Part shown: one piece after another, positions 1 through 5,492 of the stretch
How positions within the stretch are numbered: the first letter of the stretch is position 1
Layout: each line of letters starts with the position of its first letter
From: Peribacter sp964404805
GTDB taxonomy: Bacteria; Patescibacteriota; Gracilibacteria; Peribacterales; Peribacteraceae
Direction: 5' to 3'
Assembly: GCA_964404805.1 (NCBI GenBank)
Contig: CAYOLJ010000057.1
Span: 1 to 7,659, forward strand
Length of the DNA: 7,659 nt
Translations under genes and position numbers: made by a program
The notes under the pieces: generated by a model
Told to the model about the DNA's origin: nothing
Database searches by the model: none
The model's input: the letters and a program-made list of their open reading frames with translations, nothing else

Positions 1-1
1 G

Positions 2-754
2 GGGCAGGCGCCTTTGCCGGCATCTGCGTTCGACGGAGATGAAATGGCCAATTCGATGGGCACGTCAGCGATGGATCGCGTGGTCATTCGGTCTGCGCGG
101 CTTTCTATTGTTACCAAAGATGTGCAGGAGGCTGCCGATTCCCTGAAACAGTATGCGGAGTCGAACGGCGGATTCGTTGTCAATGCTGCTGTCAGAACAG
201 AAGAGGGTGTTCCGCCGTCGGCCACGGTGTCGTTCAGAGTTCCCGTTGAAAAACTGGATGCCACTGTTGCGTTTGTACGGCAACAGGCGATGCGCGTGGT
301 GAGCGAGTCTATCACCGGAGAGGATGTGACCGAGGAGTACGTGGACCTGACTGCTCGGCTCAAGAATCTCACTGCGAGCGAGACGCAGCTCCTCGCCATT
401 ATGAGGGATGCCCGCAAGACGGAGGACGTGCTCGCGGTACACCGCGAGATCGAGCGTGTGCGTGCGGAGATTGAATCGCTCACCGGGCGCAAGAAGTACC
501 TCGATGAATCGGCAAAGCTCTCCTTCGTCACCGTTTCCATCGCCACGGACGAGTCGTCACTTCCTGTGATCGAATCTGGCAATGAGTGGCGTCCCCTCGT
601 CGTTGCCAAGGGTGCCGTCACCGCGTTCTTGGGCGTCCTAAGGTTCCTCGCAAACTTCGCGATCTGGATCATCATCTTTGTGCCGGTCTGGGGCACGGTT
701 ATCCTCGTTGCGCGGTACTGGAAGAAGCGGCGGAAGACCGCTTCCGTAAATTGA
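2..754 (+). CDS. DUF4349 domain membrane protein, 5' partial
   Basis: The reading frame is open from the first bases of the window (Gly-Gln-Ala-Pro-Leu...), so the true start, probably with a signal or lipoprotein segment, lies upstream. Counting from the TTG at base 14, the part with the look of DUF4349 (PF14257) runs from about residue 21 to 180. It has a beta-rich start (VVIRSARLSIV), a central stretch GEDVTEEYVDLTARLKNL at 102-119 that is characteristic of this family, and a charged helical, probably coiled-coil part at about 113-166. A hydrophobic segment at about 207-233 is followed by a basic tail (RYWKKRRK), which predicts a C-terminal membrane anchor with a short cytoplasmic tail and the main domain outside. 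The biochemical function of DUF4349 is unknown; an envelope role is inferred. The family call is confident from the motif; the N-terminus cannot be assessed. Confidence 0.85.
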   Translation, partial: GQAPLPASAFDGDEMANSMGTSAMDRVVIRSARLSIVTKDVQEAADSLKQYAESNGGFVVNAAVRTEEGVPPSATVSFRVPVEKLDATVAFVRQQAMRVVSESITGEDVTEEYVDLTARLKNLTASETQLLAIMRDARKTEDVLAVHREIERVRAEIESLTGRKKYLDESAKLSFVTVSIATDESSLPVIESGNEWRPLVVAKGAVTAFLGVLRFLANFAIWIIIFVPVWGTVILVARYWKKRRKTASVN

Positions 755-759
755 AGACC

Positions 760-777
760 GGATCGGGATGGTGCGGT
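760..777 (+). repeat. 18-base direct repeat, copy 1, G2N3 array
   Basis: The sequence GGATCGGGATGGTGCGGT starts 5 bases after the TGA stop of the DUF4349 gene. An identical copy is found after the patatin gene at 1662. It consists of four GG tracts separated by three bases each (a two-tetrad G-quadruplex-type pattern) on the sense strand. An exact 18-base match within a window this size is very unlikely by chance. The function is unknown; a 3'-end or mRNA-stability element is possible. Confidence 0.8.
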
Positions 778-825
778 GATTGAGCCTCGTTTGCACTTTC
801 GTACGGGAACGGCGACACTTTTCAC

Positions 826-1656
826 ATGTCTTGGGGCCTTGTCCTCTCCGGCGGAGCGGCGCTCGGCATCGCGAATGGCGGGGTACTGGAAGTGCTTGAG
901 CGTGAGGGTTTGCGGCCCAATTGCGTTGCCGGCAGCAGCATGGGTGCCATCCTCGGCGCGGCGTATGCACTGGGCATTCCGGTGCCAGAGATTCATGCGT
1001 GCATCCAAAAACTTTCGCTCCTGAATGTAGCGAGTTTCAGTCAGCACCCTCTGAAGGATGGTCTGCATGGAGGAATGCTTTGCCAGAATATTGAAGAGCA
1101 TTTGGGGCAACTTTTTCAGGATGCCCGCATTGCGGACTGTGTCATTCCCTTTGTGTGTGTGGCGGGGCGTGTGAAGAGTCCCATTCACTGGCTCCATATT
1201 CTCAAAAGAGGATTCTCGAAAGAGATCCTCGATCAAGTAGAGCTGCATGTCTTTTCTTCTGAGACAAAGATTCTCGATGCTGTGATGGCCTCGAGCGCCA
1301 TACCCGTGGTCTTTTCACCCATTTCGATCGACGGTCAGGAATTTATCGACCTCTGTCACTTCGGCCCCATTCCGGCGCGTACGCTCAAAGAAATCCATCA
1401 TCCGGATCGCATCATCGCGACGGATACGTACCCTTCGTACGATGCGCCCATGCATCTACTTCCCGCCGGGTGGAAGGAATTCCTGCAGGCAGGGTATGCA
1501 GAGATCGAGAAGAGCAAGGCAGTCTGCGATTTGCTCATCAAGCCTAAGATGCCGGCGTCACTCTTCCGCTTCGACAAAGGTGAAGAGTTCTGGCTGGCGG
1601 GAAGTATTGCAGCTGAACAGTCGCTTTCACACGTGAAGGTTCTGATCAACGAGTGA
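826..1656 (+). CDS. Patatin-like phospholipase family protein
   Basis: A 276-residue protein matching the bacterial patatin-like (RssA/YchK-type) serine acyl hydrolases, which use a Ser-Asp dyad to cleave lipid acyl esters. Visible motifs are the oxyanion-hole glycine stretch SGGAALG at residues 8-14 and the nucleophile elbow GSSMG at 36-40, with Ser38 as nucleophile. A conserved-looking ASSAIP stretch (155-160) precedes the Asp region. The usual DGG of the catalytic aspartate block is replaced by Asp-Leu-Cys: FIDLCHFGPIP at 173-183 keeps Asp175 and the trailing Pro-x-Pro. There is no signal peptide or membrane segment, so it is probably cytoplasmic or peripheral. ATG 826 is the only usable start, because an in-frame stop lies at 781-783 with no ATG, GTG or TTG between. 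No Shine-Dalgarno site is seen. Substrate is unknown. The family call is firm; activity is less certain because of the altered Asp motif. Confidence 0.9.
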   Translation: MSWGLVLSGGAALGIANGGVLEVLEREGLRPNCVAGSSMGAILGAAYALGIPVPEIHACIQKLSLLNVASFSQHPLKDGLHGGMLCQNIEEHLGQLFQDARIADCVIPFVCVAGRVKSPIHWLHILKRGFSKEILDQVELHVFSSETKILDAVMASSAIPVVFSPISIDGQEFIDLCHFGPIPARTLKEIHHPDRIIATDTYPSYDAPMHLLPAGWKEFLQAGYAEIEKSKAVCDLLIKPKMPASLFRFDKGEEFWLAGSIAAEQSLSHVKVLINE

Positions 1657-1661
1657 CATGT

Positions 1662-1679
1662 GGATCGGGATGGTGCGGT
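1662..1679 (+). repeat. 18-base direct repeat, copy 2, G2N3 array
   Basis: Exact second copy of the element at 760-777, again starting 5 bases after a TGA stop, here that of the patatin gene. The flanking bases differ from those of copy 1, so the repeat is not the edge of a longer duplication. Its last six bases form the left side of a small hairpin (GCGGT, AA, ACCGC at 1674-1685) that copy 1 lacks. There is no T-run after the hairpin, so it is not a standard intrinsic terminator. Confidence 0.8.
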
Positions 1680-1685
1680 AAACCG
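1674..1685. other. Short GC-rich inverted repeat between convergent genes
   Basis: GCGGT and ACCGC, separated by AA, form a perfect 5-base stem (or 4 pairs with a TAAA loop) in the 40-base gap between the patatin gene and the convergent small gene. It could act as a weak two-way terminator, but no T-run follows on either strand. The stem is short and may be coincidental. Confidence 0.3.
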
Positions 1686-1696
1686 CCCAACGAAAC

Positions 1697-2137
1697 TTAC
1701 CACCCCCACCACGATGGCCGAGAAGGAGGCCGCTGTGTACTGTGGTACGTATCGTGGTACCCACGCCGCTCTTCTGCATCTTCGATATCCCATTCACGAG
1801 AAGAAGTGCCACTCAGTGCATCACTCCTGCCTGCCCGTGACCCCTTGTCGTACCGCTGCTGTGGCGTGAGGCGGGAATTGACGGAGCGAGCCTTGGAATT
1901 CATATAGTGTGCCTGCTGCGCTGCCTGCTCTGCCCGTTTTGTTTCAAGTGCTTTCATGAGGCGACGCCGGTAGACGCTCATGCCATGCGGCATCTGTCCT
2001 TTGCCAATATGTTGCCGCTGCGCATCCAATTGGAGGGAACGTCTCTCAAGCTCCGAGAGGGGCATCTTCACGTATCGTTGGATGTCGGGTTCGTTGAGCA
2101 TGGGGGTGTGAGAAAGGGAGCCATCGTCCTCGGGCAC
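1697..2137 (-). CDS. Small hypothetical protein (146 aa)
   Basis: I do not recognise this protein. It is hydrophilic and rich in Arg, Gln, Ser and Glu, with no signal peptide or membrane segment. Residues about 25-80 look strongly helical (PLSELERRSLQLDAQRQ, then YRRRLMKALETKRAEQAAQQ), while the C-terminal half looks disordered and ends in an odd Ser-Trp-Trp-Gly-Trp. The start is uncertain: the frame opens with GTG at 2137, and an ATG at 2101 would remove 12 residues. It lies 59 bases downstream of the acetyltransferase in the same direction and has a candidate promoter of its own in that gap. Plus-strand open frames also cover this stretch, but they are Cys/His-rich in an implausible way and have no start signal. 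Real gene judged likely, function unknown. Confidence 0.55.
   Translation of the reverse strand: MPEDDGSLSHTPMLNEPDIQRYVKMPLSELERRSLQLDAQRQHIGKGQMPHGMSVYRRRLMKALETKRAEQAAQQAHYMNSKARSVNSRLTPQQRYDKGSRAGRSDALSGTSSREWDIEDAEERRGYHDTYHSTQRPPSRPSWWGW
1700..1710 (-). other. G-run overlapping the end of the small hypothetical gene
   Basis: On the coding (minus) strand the last codons before TAA read TGG TGG GGG TGG, which contains GG-T-GGGGG-T-GG. This satisfies a two-tetrad G-quadruplex pattern with one-base loops. It is listed because two other gene ends nearby also carry G-tract arrays. It could simply be the codons for Trp-Trp-Gly-Trp. Confidence 0.4.
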
Positions 2138-2163
2138 AGTTTGTTTGTCAAGAATGCCGAGAA

Positions 2164-2192
2164 ATATTACGGGTGATCTTTAAAAATGTCGA
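2164..2192 (-). promoter_or_regulatory. Candidate sigma70-like promoter for the small hypothetical gene
   Basis: On the minus strand, TCGACA (2192-2187; five of six matches to TTGACA), a 17-base spacer and TAATAT (2169-2164; four of six matches to TATAAT). It sits just after the acetyltransferase stop. Predicted transcription start is near 2157, giving about 20 bases before the GTG at 2137. Moderate match only; read-through from the acetyltransferase is equally possible. Confidence 0.4.
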
Positions 2193-2196
2193 ACAC

Positions 2197-3273
2197 TCAA
2201 TCGTAGTCTCCCTTCAGTTTTTCCACGATCTTCCGGAATCGTGCGTGCAGATGCGGAAAGTGCTGGCCCAGCCATCCGGAGAAATCTTTCGCCTCGACGA
2301 CGCGTGGTCCAGTTGGATCTGCGGCAATGTGTTTGCGTTCCTGATGGTCCACGAGGCGTACGGGCCTTCCCTGCAACACTTCGGCAACGAGGCTCCGTGT
2401 AAAGGCCTGAATCTCGCTGGTGACGGCTTGGTACGCTTCACTGCGACCCTCGTTGTAGCCTGCGTAGACCAGCCCGATGTGCGACAAAAATTCGTCGGGG
2501 GTGATGGTTTTGCGTTCATTGAGCATGCCGATCAGCCACTTGGAGTGGGGGTCGAGGGGGTCTTCTGTGATGATGCCTCCTGCAGCCGAAGCGGGTGCGG
2601 AGATACAGGGTGCCTCGACGAGCGAATTGCTCTCGGGGTGTTCCATGTAGGTTCCATGGAGCCCCCAGTGCTTGCGGAACTTGTCTTCCACATCGCGGCC
2701 TCCTTCCATCGAGACGCTGACAATATTGAGGTTGCGCCTCTGTGCCTGCTCGTAGGCGACCTCCAAAACTTTTTCGTTCAGAACACGCACGGCTCCCTTA
2801 CCCCGCAGGTCCTCTTGAATGCCGATCAGCCAGATAAAGAGCGTGGCGTCTTGTTTCTTTTCGTTCGTGCCATCTTCACCCGAGAGAGATGTGACTTCGG
2901 TGTTGGCGTACCCGACGATGTTGCCGCCGGCATCGCGTAGCAGAATGTAGTCGACCGTCCCGCCGGCGATCATCTCCTGCACCTCGTCGGCTACTGGATC
3001 GACCTTCATTGCATCGGCGTGCAGACCGATAATTTTCTCCTGAGTCTTCGTCGCTTCACCGGTTTCGCTACCATCTTTCAGTTGAAGTTCCCCGAGGAAT
3101 TCCAACTGCATGCGCGCCGCATCGTTGGCATTTGCCCGATCGGTTGCCTCATCGCCAGTTGTGCGCAGCACGTCTGCGGTGAACTGGGGCGTTTCCGCAG
3201 CTTGTTCCACAGCGTGAAGAGGGGAAGCTCTAGTCGCCTCGTGCGTTTCAATAGCTTGTTCAGGGTCCATCAT
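2197..3273 (-). CDS. GNAT-family acetyltransferase-like protein with unknown C-terminal region
   Basis: A 358-residue protein. Residues 1-80 are Ala/Glu/Thr-rich and probably flexible. Residues about 85-210 resemble a GNAT N-acetyltransferase core: strand DYILLRDAGGNIVGYANTEV, strand ATLFIWLIGI, then the acetyl-CoA pyrophosphate-binding loop EDLRGKGAVRVL at 154-165 (R/Q-x-x-G-x-G/A motif), a helix, and KHWGLHGTYM, where the family often has its Y/F-x-x-x-G-F turn. Residues about 240-358 are helical, without a domain I recognise. The frame is open upstream to an ATG at 3321, but the best promoter in the window lies inside that extension, so the tandem ATG-ATG at 3273/3270 is the likely start. 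The substrate is unknown. It is divergent from ybaB. GNAT call is good; acceptor (small molecule, protein or antibiotic) cannot be told. Confidence 0.75.
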   Translation of the reverse strand: MMDPEQAIETHEATRASPLHAVEQAAETPQFTADVLRTTGDEATDRANANDAARMQLEFLGELQLKDGSETGEATKTQEKIIGLHADAMKVDPVADEVQEMIAGGTVDYILLRDAGGNIVGYANTEVTSLSGEDGTNEKKQDATLFIWLIGIQEDLRGKGAVRVLNEKVLEVAYEQAQRRNLNIVSVSMEGGRDVEDKFRKHWGLHGTYMEHPESNSLVEAPCISAPASAAGGIITEDPLDPHSKWLIGMLNERKTITPDEFLSHIGLVYAGYNEGRSEAYQAVTSEIQAFTRSLVAEVLQGRPVRLVDHQERKHIAADPTGPRVVEAKDFSGWLGQHFPHLHARFRKIVEKLKGDYD

Positions 3274-3280
3274 AATGATG

Positions 3281-3309
3281 ATTATAGATTTTTTTTGTAA
3301 GTACGTCAA
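3281..3309 (-). promoter_or_regulatory. Strong sigma70-like promoter, leaderless, for the acetyltransferase
   Basis: Minus strand: TTGACG (3309-3304), a 17-base spacer holding an unbroken run of eight A, then a perfect TATAAT (3286-3281). Only seven bases separate the -10 box from the ATG at 3273, so transcription is predicted to start on or next to the A of the ATG and give a leaderless mRNA. This decides the gene start against the upstream ATG at 3321. Confidence 0.8.
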
Positions 3310-3359
3310 CTTCAGTCTCATTCGCGCAGTCGTGAAGGCTTCGGTACCATGCCTTGGCT

Positions 3360-3671
3360 ATGCCATCCTTCTCTCAACTCAAAGACATGTTCCGCATGCA
3401 GCGCGAGGCCAAGAAAGTAAAAAAGGAGCTTAAGAAGATCCACGTCGAAGCGGAGGGTAGGGGAGTGAAAGTTGTCGTTTCGGCGGACATGGAAGTCGTC
3501 TCAATCGACATCGCCCCCGATGCGCCCCGCGAGACACTGGGTCGCGAGATTGCCGATGCGCTCAATCGTGCCATGAAGAAAGCACAGGTCGTCTCGGCTG
3601 AGAAGATGCAGGGCGTTATGGGCGAGATGGGATTCCCGACGGATCAGGGAATGAAAATGGGACAACAGTGA
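3360..3671 (+). CDS. ybaB: YbaB/EbfC family nucleoid-associated protein
   Basis: A 103-residue protein, close to the usual family length of about 105-110. The YbaB/EbfC family forms small dimers that bind DNA and are often found beside recR or dnaX. Here the helical N-terminal part (SQLKDMFRMQREAKKVKKELKKIHVEAEG, residues 4-33) leads into the strands VKVVVSADMEVVSIDI (36-51) and a second long helix (about 58-88), which is the expected fold order. The C-terminus is short and Met/Gly-rich. ATG 3360 is preferred; a TTG two codons upstream (3354) is possible. No clear promoter or Shine-Dalgarno site is seen. mltG follows after 12 bases, suggesting co-transcription. recR and dnaX are not in this window. 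Confidence 0.9.
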   Translation: MPSFSQLKDMFRMQREAKKVKKELKKIHVEAEGRGVKVVVSADMEVVSIDIAPDAPRETLGREIADALNRAMKKAQVVSAEKMQGVMGEMGFPTDQGMKMGQQ

Positions 3672-3683
3672 GAACCGACGATT

Positions 3684-4682
3684 ATGAAGAAACTTCTCCT
3701 CCTCACTCTCGGCCTCTGCATTGTTGCGTACGCGTGGTACCAGCATGAGCTGTCGCCACTCGGCGGAACAAGCGCCGTTCGTTTGACGGTGGAGCAGGGG
3801 ATGACAGTGGAGCAGGTGGGAGCTTTGCTCTCACAGAAGGGCCTCATTCGTTCTCCGTTCTCCTTCAAGACGTACATGAAACTCCAGCGGGCGCAGACGC
3901 AAGTGCAGGCGGGGACCTTTATCTTTCGTCCTTCGATGAGTGTCGAGGAGATCGTACAGGTTCTGCGAACGGGAAAATCGGAAGAAGTTGCCCTCACGAT
4001 TCCCGAAGGATGGACTGTGCAGGACATCGATACACTTCTCGTACGCAAGGGGATCGCCTCTTCGGGTGCGGTGCTCGATTGCCTCACGCGTTGCGACTTC
4101 AGCACGTTCGATTTCCTGCCTATAGTTTCGGGCTTGGCAGAGCGGGGGGGACGGTTGGAGGGTTATCTCTTTCCCGAAACCTACTTCGTCGATGAATCGC
4201 AGTTCGTGCCCAAGTTCTTTCTTGAGCGTCTGTTGGGAACCTTTCGTACACGCGTGATACAGAAGGAGAGTGATGCGATTGCTGCATCGGGCCATTCGCT
4301 ACACGAGATTGTGACGATGGCCTCGCTCGTCGAGGCCGAAACACGTACGGACAGTGAGCGACCGATTGTGGCGGGGATTCTGTGGAAGCGTTTTGAAGCT
4401 GGTATGCCATTGGGGGTGGATGCCACGGTGCGGTACATTGTGGAAAAATCCACTGAGCCGATTACACAGTCCGACCTCGATACGAAGAGCCCCTACAACA
4501 CGCGTAAGTTCAAGGGGCTTCCACCGGGGCCCATCGAGAGTCCGGGGCTCGCGAGCATCCTCGCCGCGCTTAAGCCGCAGGAGTCGCCCTACTGGTACTA
4601 CCTGCACGACAGCAAAGGGCTCATTCATTACGCATCCACCAATGAGGAGCACAACGAGAACAAGCGGAGGTATCTGCGATAG
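3684..4682 (+). CDS. mltG: Endolytic murein transglycosylase MltG (YceG-like)
   Basis: A 332-residue protein of the YceG/MltG family, a membrane-anchored lytic transglycosylase that cuts nascent peptidoglycan strands and sets their length. An N-terminal hydrophobic segment (residues 2-19) acts as signal anchor. A LysM-like region follows (about 31-110: TVEQGMTVEQVGALLSQKGL, then LTIPEGWTVQDI). The catalytic YceG domain has RLEGYLFPETY (157-167) and MASLVEAET (212-220), with Glu217 at the place of the catalytic Glu218 of E. coli MltG. It continues with MPLGVDATVRY (241-251), SPYNTRKFKGLPPGPIESPG (269-288) and the C-terminal YLHDSKGLIHYASTNEEHN. All key blocks are present. ATG 3684 lies 12 bases after the ybaB stop, with no Shine-Dalgarno site, so it is probably translated from the ybaB transcript. 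Presence implies a peptidoglycan wall. Confidence 0.95.
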   Translation: MKKLLLLTLGLCIVAYAWYQHELSPLGGTSAVRLTVEQGMTVEQVGALLSQKGLIRSPFSFKTYMKLQRAQTQVQAGTFIFRPSMSVEEIVQVLRTGKSEEVALTIPEGWTVQDIDTLLVRKGIASSGAVLDCLTRCDFSTFDFLPIVSGLAERGGRLEGYLFPETYFVDESQFVPKFFLERLLGTFRTRVIQKESDAIAASGHSLHEIVTMASLVEAETRTDSERPIVAGILWKRFEAGMPLGVDATVRYIVEKSTEPITQSDLDTKSPYNTRKFKGLPPGPIESPGLASILAALKPQESPYWYYLHDSKGLIHYASTNEEHNENKRRYLR

Positions 4683-4703
4683 CTTATTTTTTACAAAAAA
4701 TTG

Positions 4704-4712
4704 TGGTATAAT
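4704..4712 (+). promoter_or_regulatory. Extended -10 promoter for the LOG family gene
   Basis: TGG followed by a perfect TATAAT (4707-4712) forms an extended -10 element (TGn-TATAAT). The -35 region about 17 bases upstream is AT-rich (TTATTT at 4684-4689) but a poor match, as is usual for extended -10 promoters. Predicted start near 4719-4720 gives a leader of about 40 bases, with no Shine-Dalgarno site before ATG 4760. A second weak hexamer, TATCAT, is at 4742-4747. Confidence 0.7.
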
Positions 4713-4759
4713 ACTCTTCGACGCTATATATCAATCACAGATATCATTCCCTGTACATA

Positions 4760-5404
4760 ATGACCCCTGCACACAAGCTCAAGATCGGCGTGATGGGTTC
4801 GGCCTCTGGTCCGCAGATCTCTGATCCTCATGCGCGCGAAATGGCCAAGAAGCTCGGGGAAGAAATCGGCAAGCGCAACCACATCTTCATCAATGGTGCG
4901 TGTCCGGGTTTGCCGCACGATGCACTTCTGGCTGCCAAGGCAGCGGGCTCCTTTACCGTGGGTATCTCGCCGGCGTTCTCGGAGTACGAGCACGTGAATG
5001 AATACAGGTCACCGCTGGATAACGACATGCTCATCTACACGGGGCAGGGGTTCATGGAGCGCGATGTCGTCAATATTCGTTCATCCGATGGCGTGGTTTT
5101 CATCAGTGGCGGCATCGGTACCTTAAACGAGCTCACGATCGCCTACGAGGAGGGCCGACCGATGGGCGTGCTCACCAATACCGGTGGTATCAGCAGCGCC
5201 ATTCAGCATGTCATCACGGATCTCTGCCTGCGCGCGATCCCGCCGAATATGGTGTTCGATGATGATCCGGTGAAGCTTCTCGATAAGTTGGAGGTGGCCA
5301 TTCGCACATTCCCGTTGCCGATTCACGAAGACGGCCGCGTGATCGACAAGCCCGAAGGGCGGCGCGATGCACCCACCAATCTGGGAGAGAAAAGCCCAGG
5401 ATAA
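4760..5404 (+). CDS. LOG/SLOG-family Rossmann-fold protein (lysine decarboxylase-like)
   Basis: A 214-residue protein of the LOG-like Rossmann superfamily, whose characterised members hydrolyse the N-glycosidic bond of nucleoside 5'-monophosphates and whose relatives bind nucleotides. Visible are the opening strand KIGVMGSASGP (7-18), FINGACPGLPHDALLAAKAAGSFTVGISPA (43-72) with the expected glycine-rich turn and helix, and the signature SGGIGTLNE (116-124) in place of the classic PGGxGTxxE. Arg101 in GFMERDVVNI sits where LOG enzymes have their catalytic Arg-Lys pair, but the next residue is Asp. These changes point to the TIGR00725-like branch rather than a true cytokinin-activating LOG; the substrate is unknown. 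ATG 4760 follows a clear promoter. The last 15 residues look unstructured. It converges with der. Confidence 0.85.
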   Translation: MTPAHKLKIGVMGSASGPQISDPHAREMAKKLGEEIGKRNHIFINGACPGLPHDALLAAKAAGSFTVGISPAFSEYEHVNEYRSPLDNDMLIYTGQGFMERDVVNIRSSDGVVFISGGIGTLNELTIAYEEGRPMGVLTNTGGISSAIQHVITDLCLRAIPPNMVFDDDPVKLLDKLEVAIRTFPLPIHEDGRVIDKPEGRRDAPTNLGEKSPG

Positions 5405-5412
5405 TCGACACA

Positions 5413-5492
5413 GGGATTCGGGTATAGGAATTCGGACCCAGGGAAAGGACATGGTATTTGATCCAATGTCCTAGTCCCGATTCCCGATTCCC
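5413..5492. repeat. Heptad G-tract/C-tract inverted array between convergent genes
   Basis: On the plus strand, GG or GGG recurs with a 7-base period: GGGATTC at 5413, GGGTATA at 5420, GGAATTC at 5427, GGACCCA at 5434, then six-base units at 5441 and 5447. After the loop TATTTGAT (5455-5462) the pattern turns into its complement, CC or CCC every 7 bases: 5463, 5470, 5476, 5483 and 5490. The core AGGACAT (5446-5452) and ATGTCCT (5466-5472) pair perfectly, and the outer arms pair imperfectly. The array starts 8 bases after the LOG stop and covers the last seven codons and the stop of der. It may act as a two-way terminator, but no T-run is present. It resembles in style the heptanucleotide repeats (STRR) described in cyanobacteria; no relation is claimed. 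Confidence 0.75.

Noticed and set aside
760..785. Possible tRNA fragment or attachment site in the 18-base repeat
   Set aside because: It has a passing likeness to a tRNA 5' end (CGGGATG...), but no D-arm, anticodon or T-arm pairing follows, and no integrase is present.
1907..2176. Plus-strand open frame of 89 codons over the small hypothetical gene
   Set aside because: The start is rich in Cys, Phe and Leu without a membrane pattern, and no promoter is seen. The minus-strand frame has better composition and a candidate promoter, although neither is proven.
2173..2940. Long plus-strand open frame (255 codons) opposite the acetyltransferase
   Set aside because: It has no recognisable domain, no start signal, and lies antisense to a frame with a GNAT motif and a near-consensus promoter. 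It is best explained as a shadow.
3274..3321. Upstream extension of the acetyltransferase to ATG 3321
   Set aside because: The extra 16 codons are made of the -35, A-run and -10 of a strong promoter and encode an unlikely KKSIIII stretch.
3334..3338. GAAGG as a Shine-Dalgarno site for ybaB
   Set aside because: It is 21 bases from ATG 3360 and 15 from TTG 3354, too far for normal use.
4683..4703. AT-rich stretch after mltG as an intrinsic terminator
   Set aside because: A T-run is followed by an A-run, but no GC-rich stem precedes it. Any hairpin would be T-A pairs only, and the stretch overlaps the LOG promoter.
4354..4824. Open frame of 156 codons overlapping mltG and the LOG start
   Set aside because: It is out of frame with two well-supported genes, runs through the LOG promoter region, and is Arg/Ser-rich as expected of a frame-shifted shadow.
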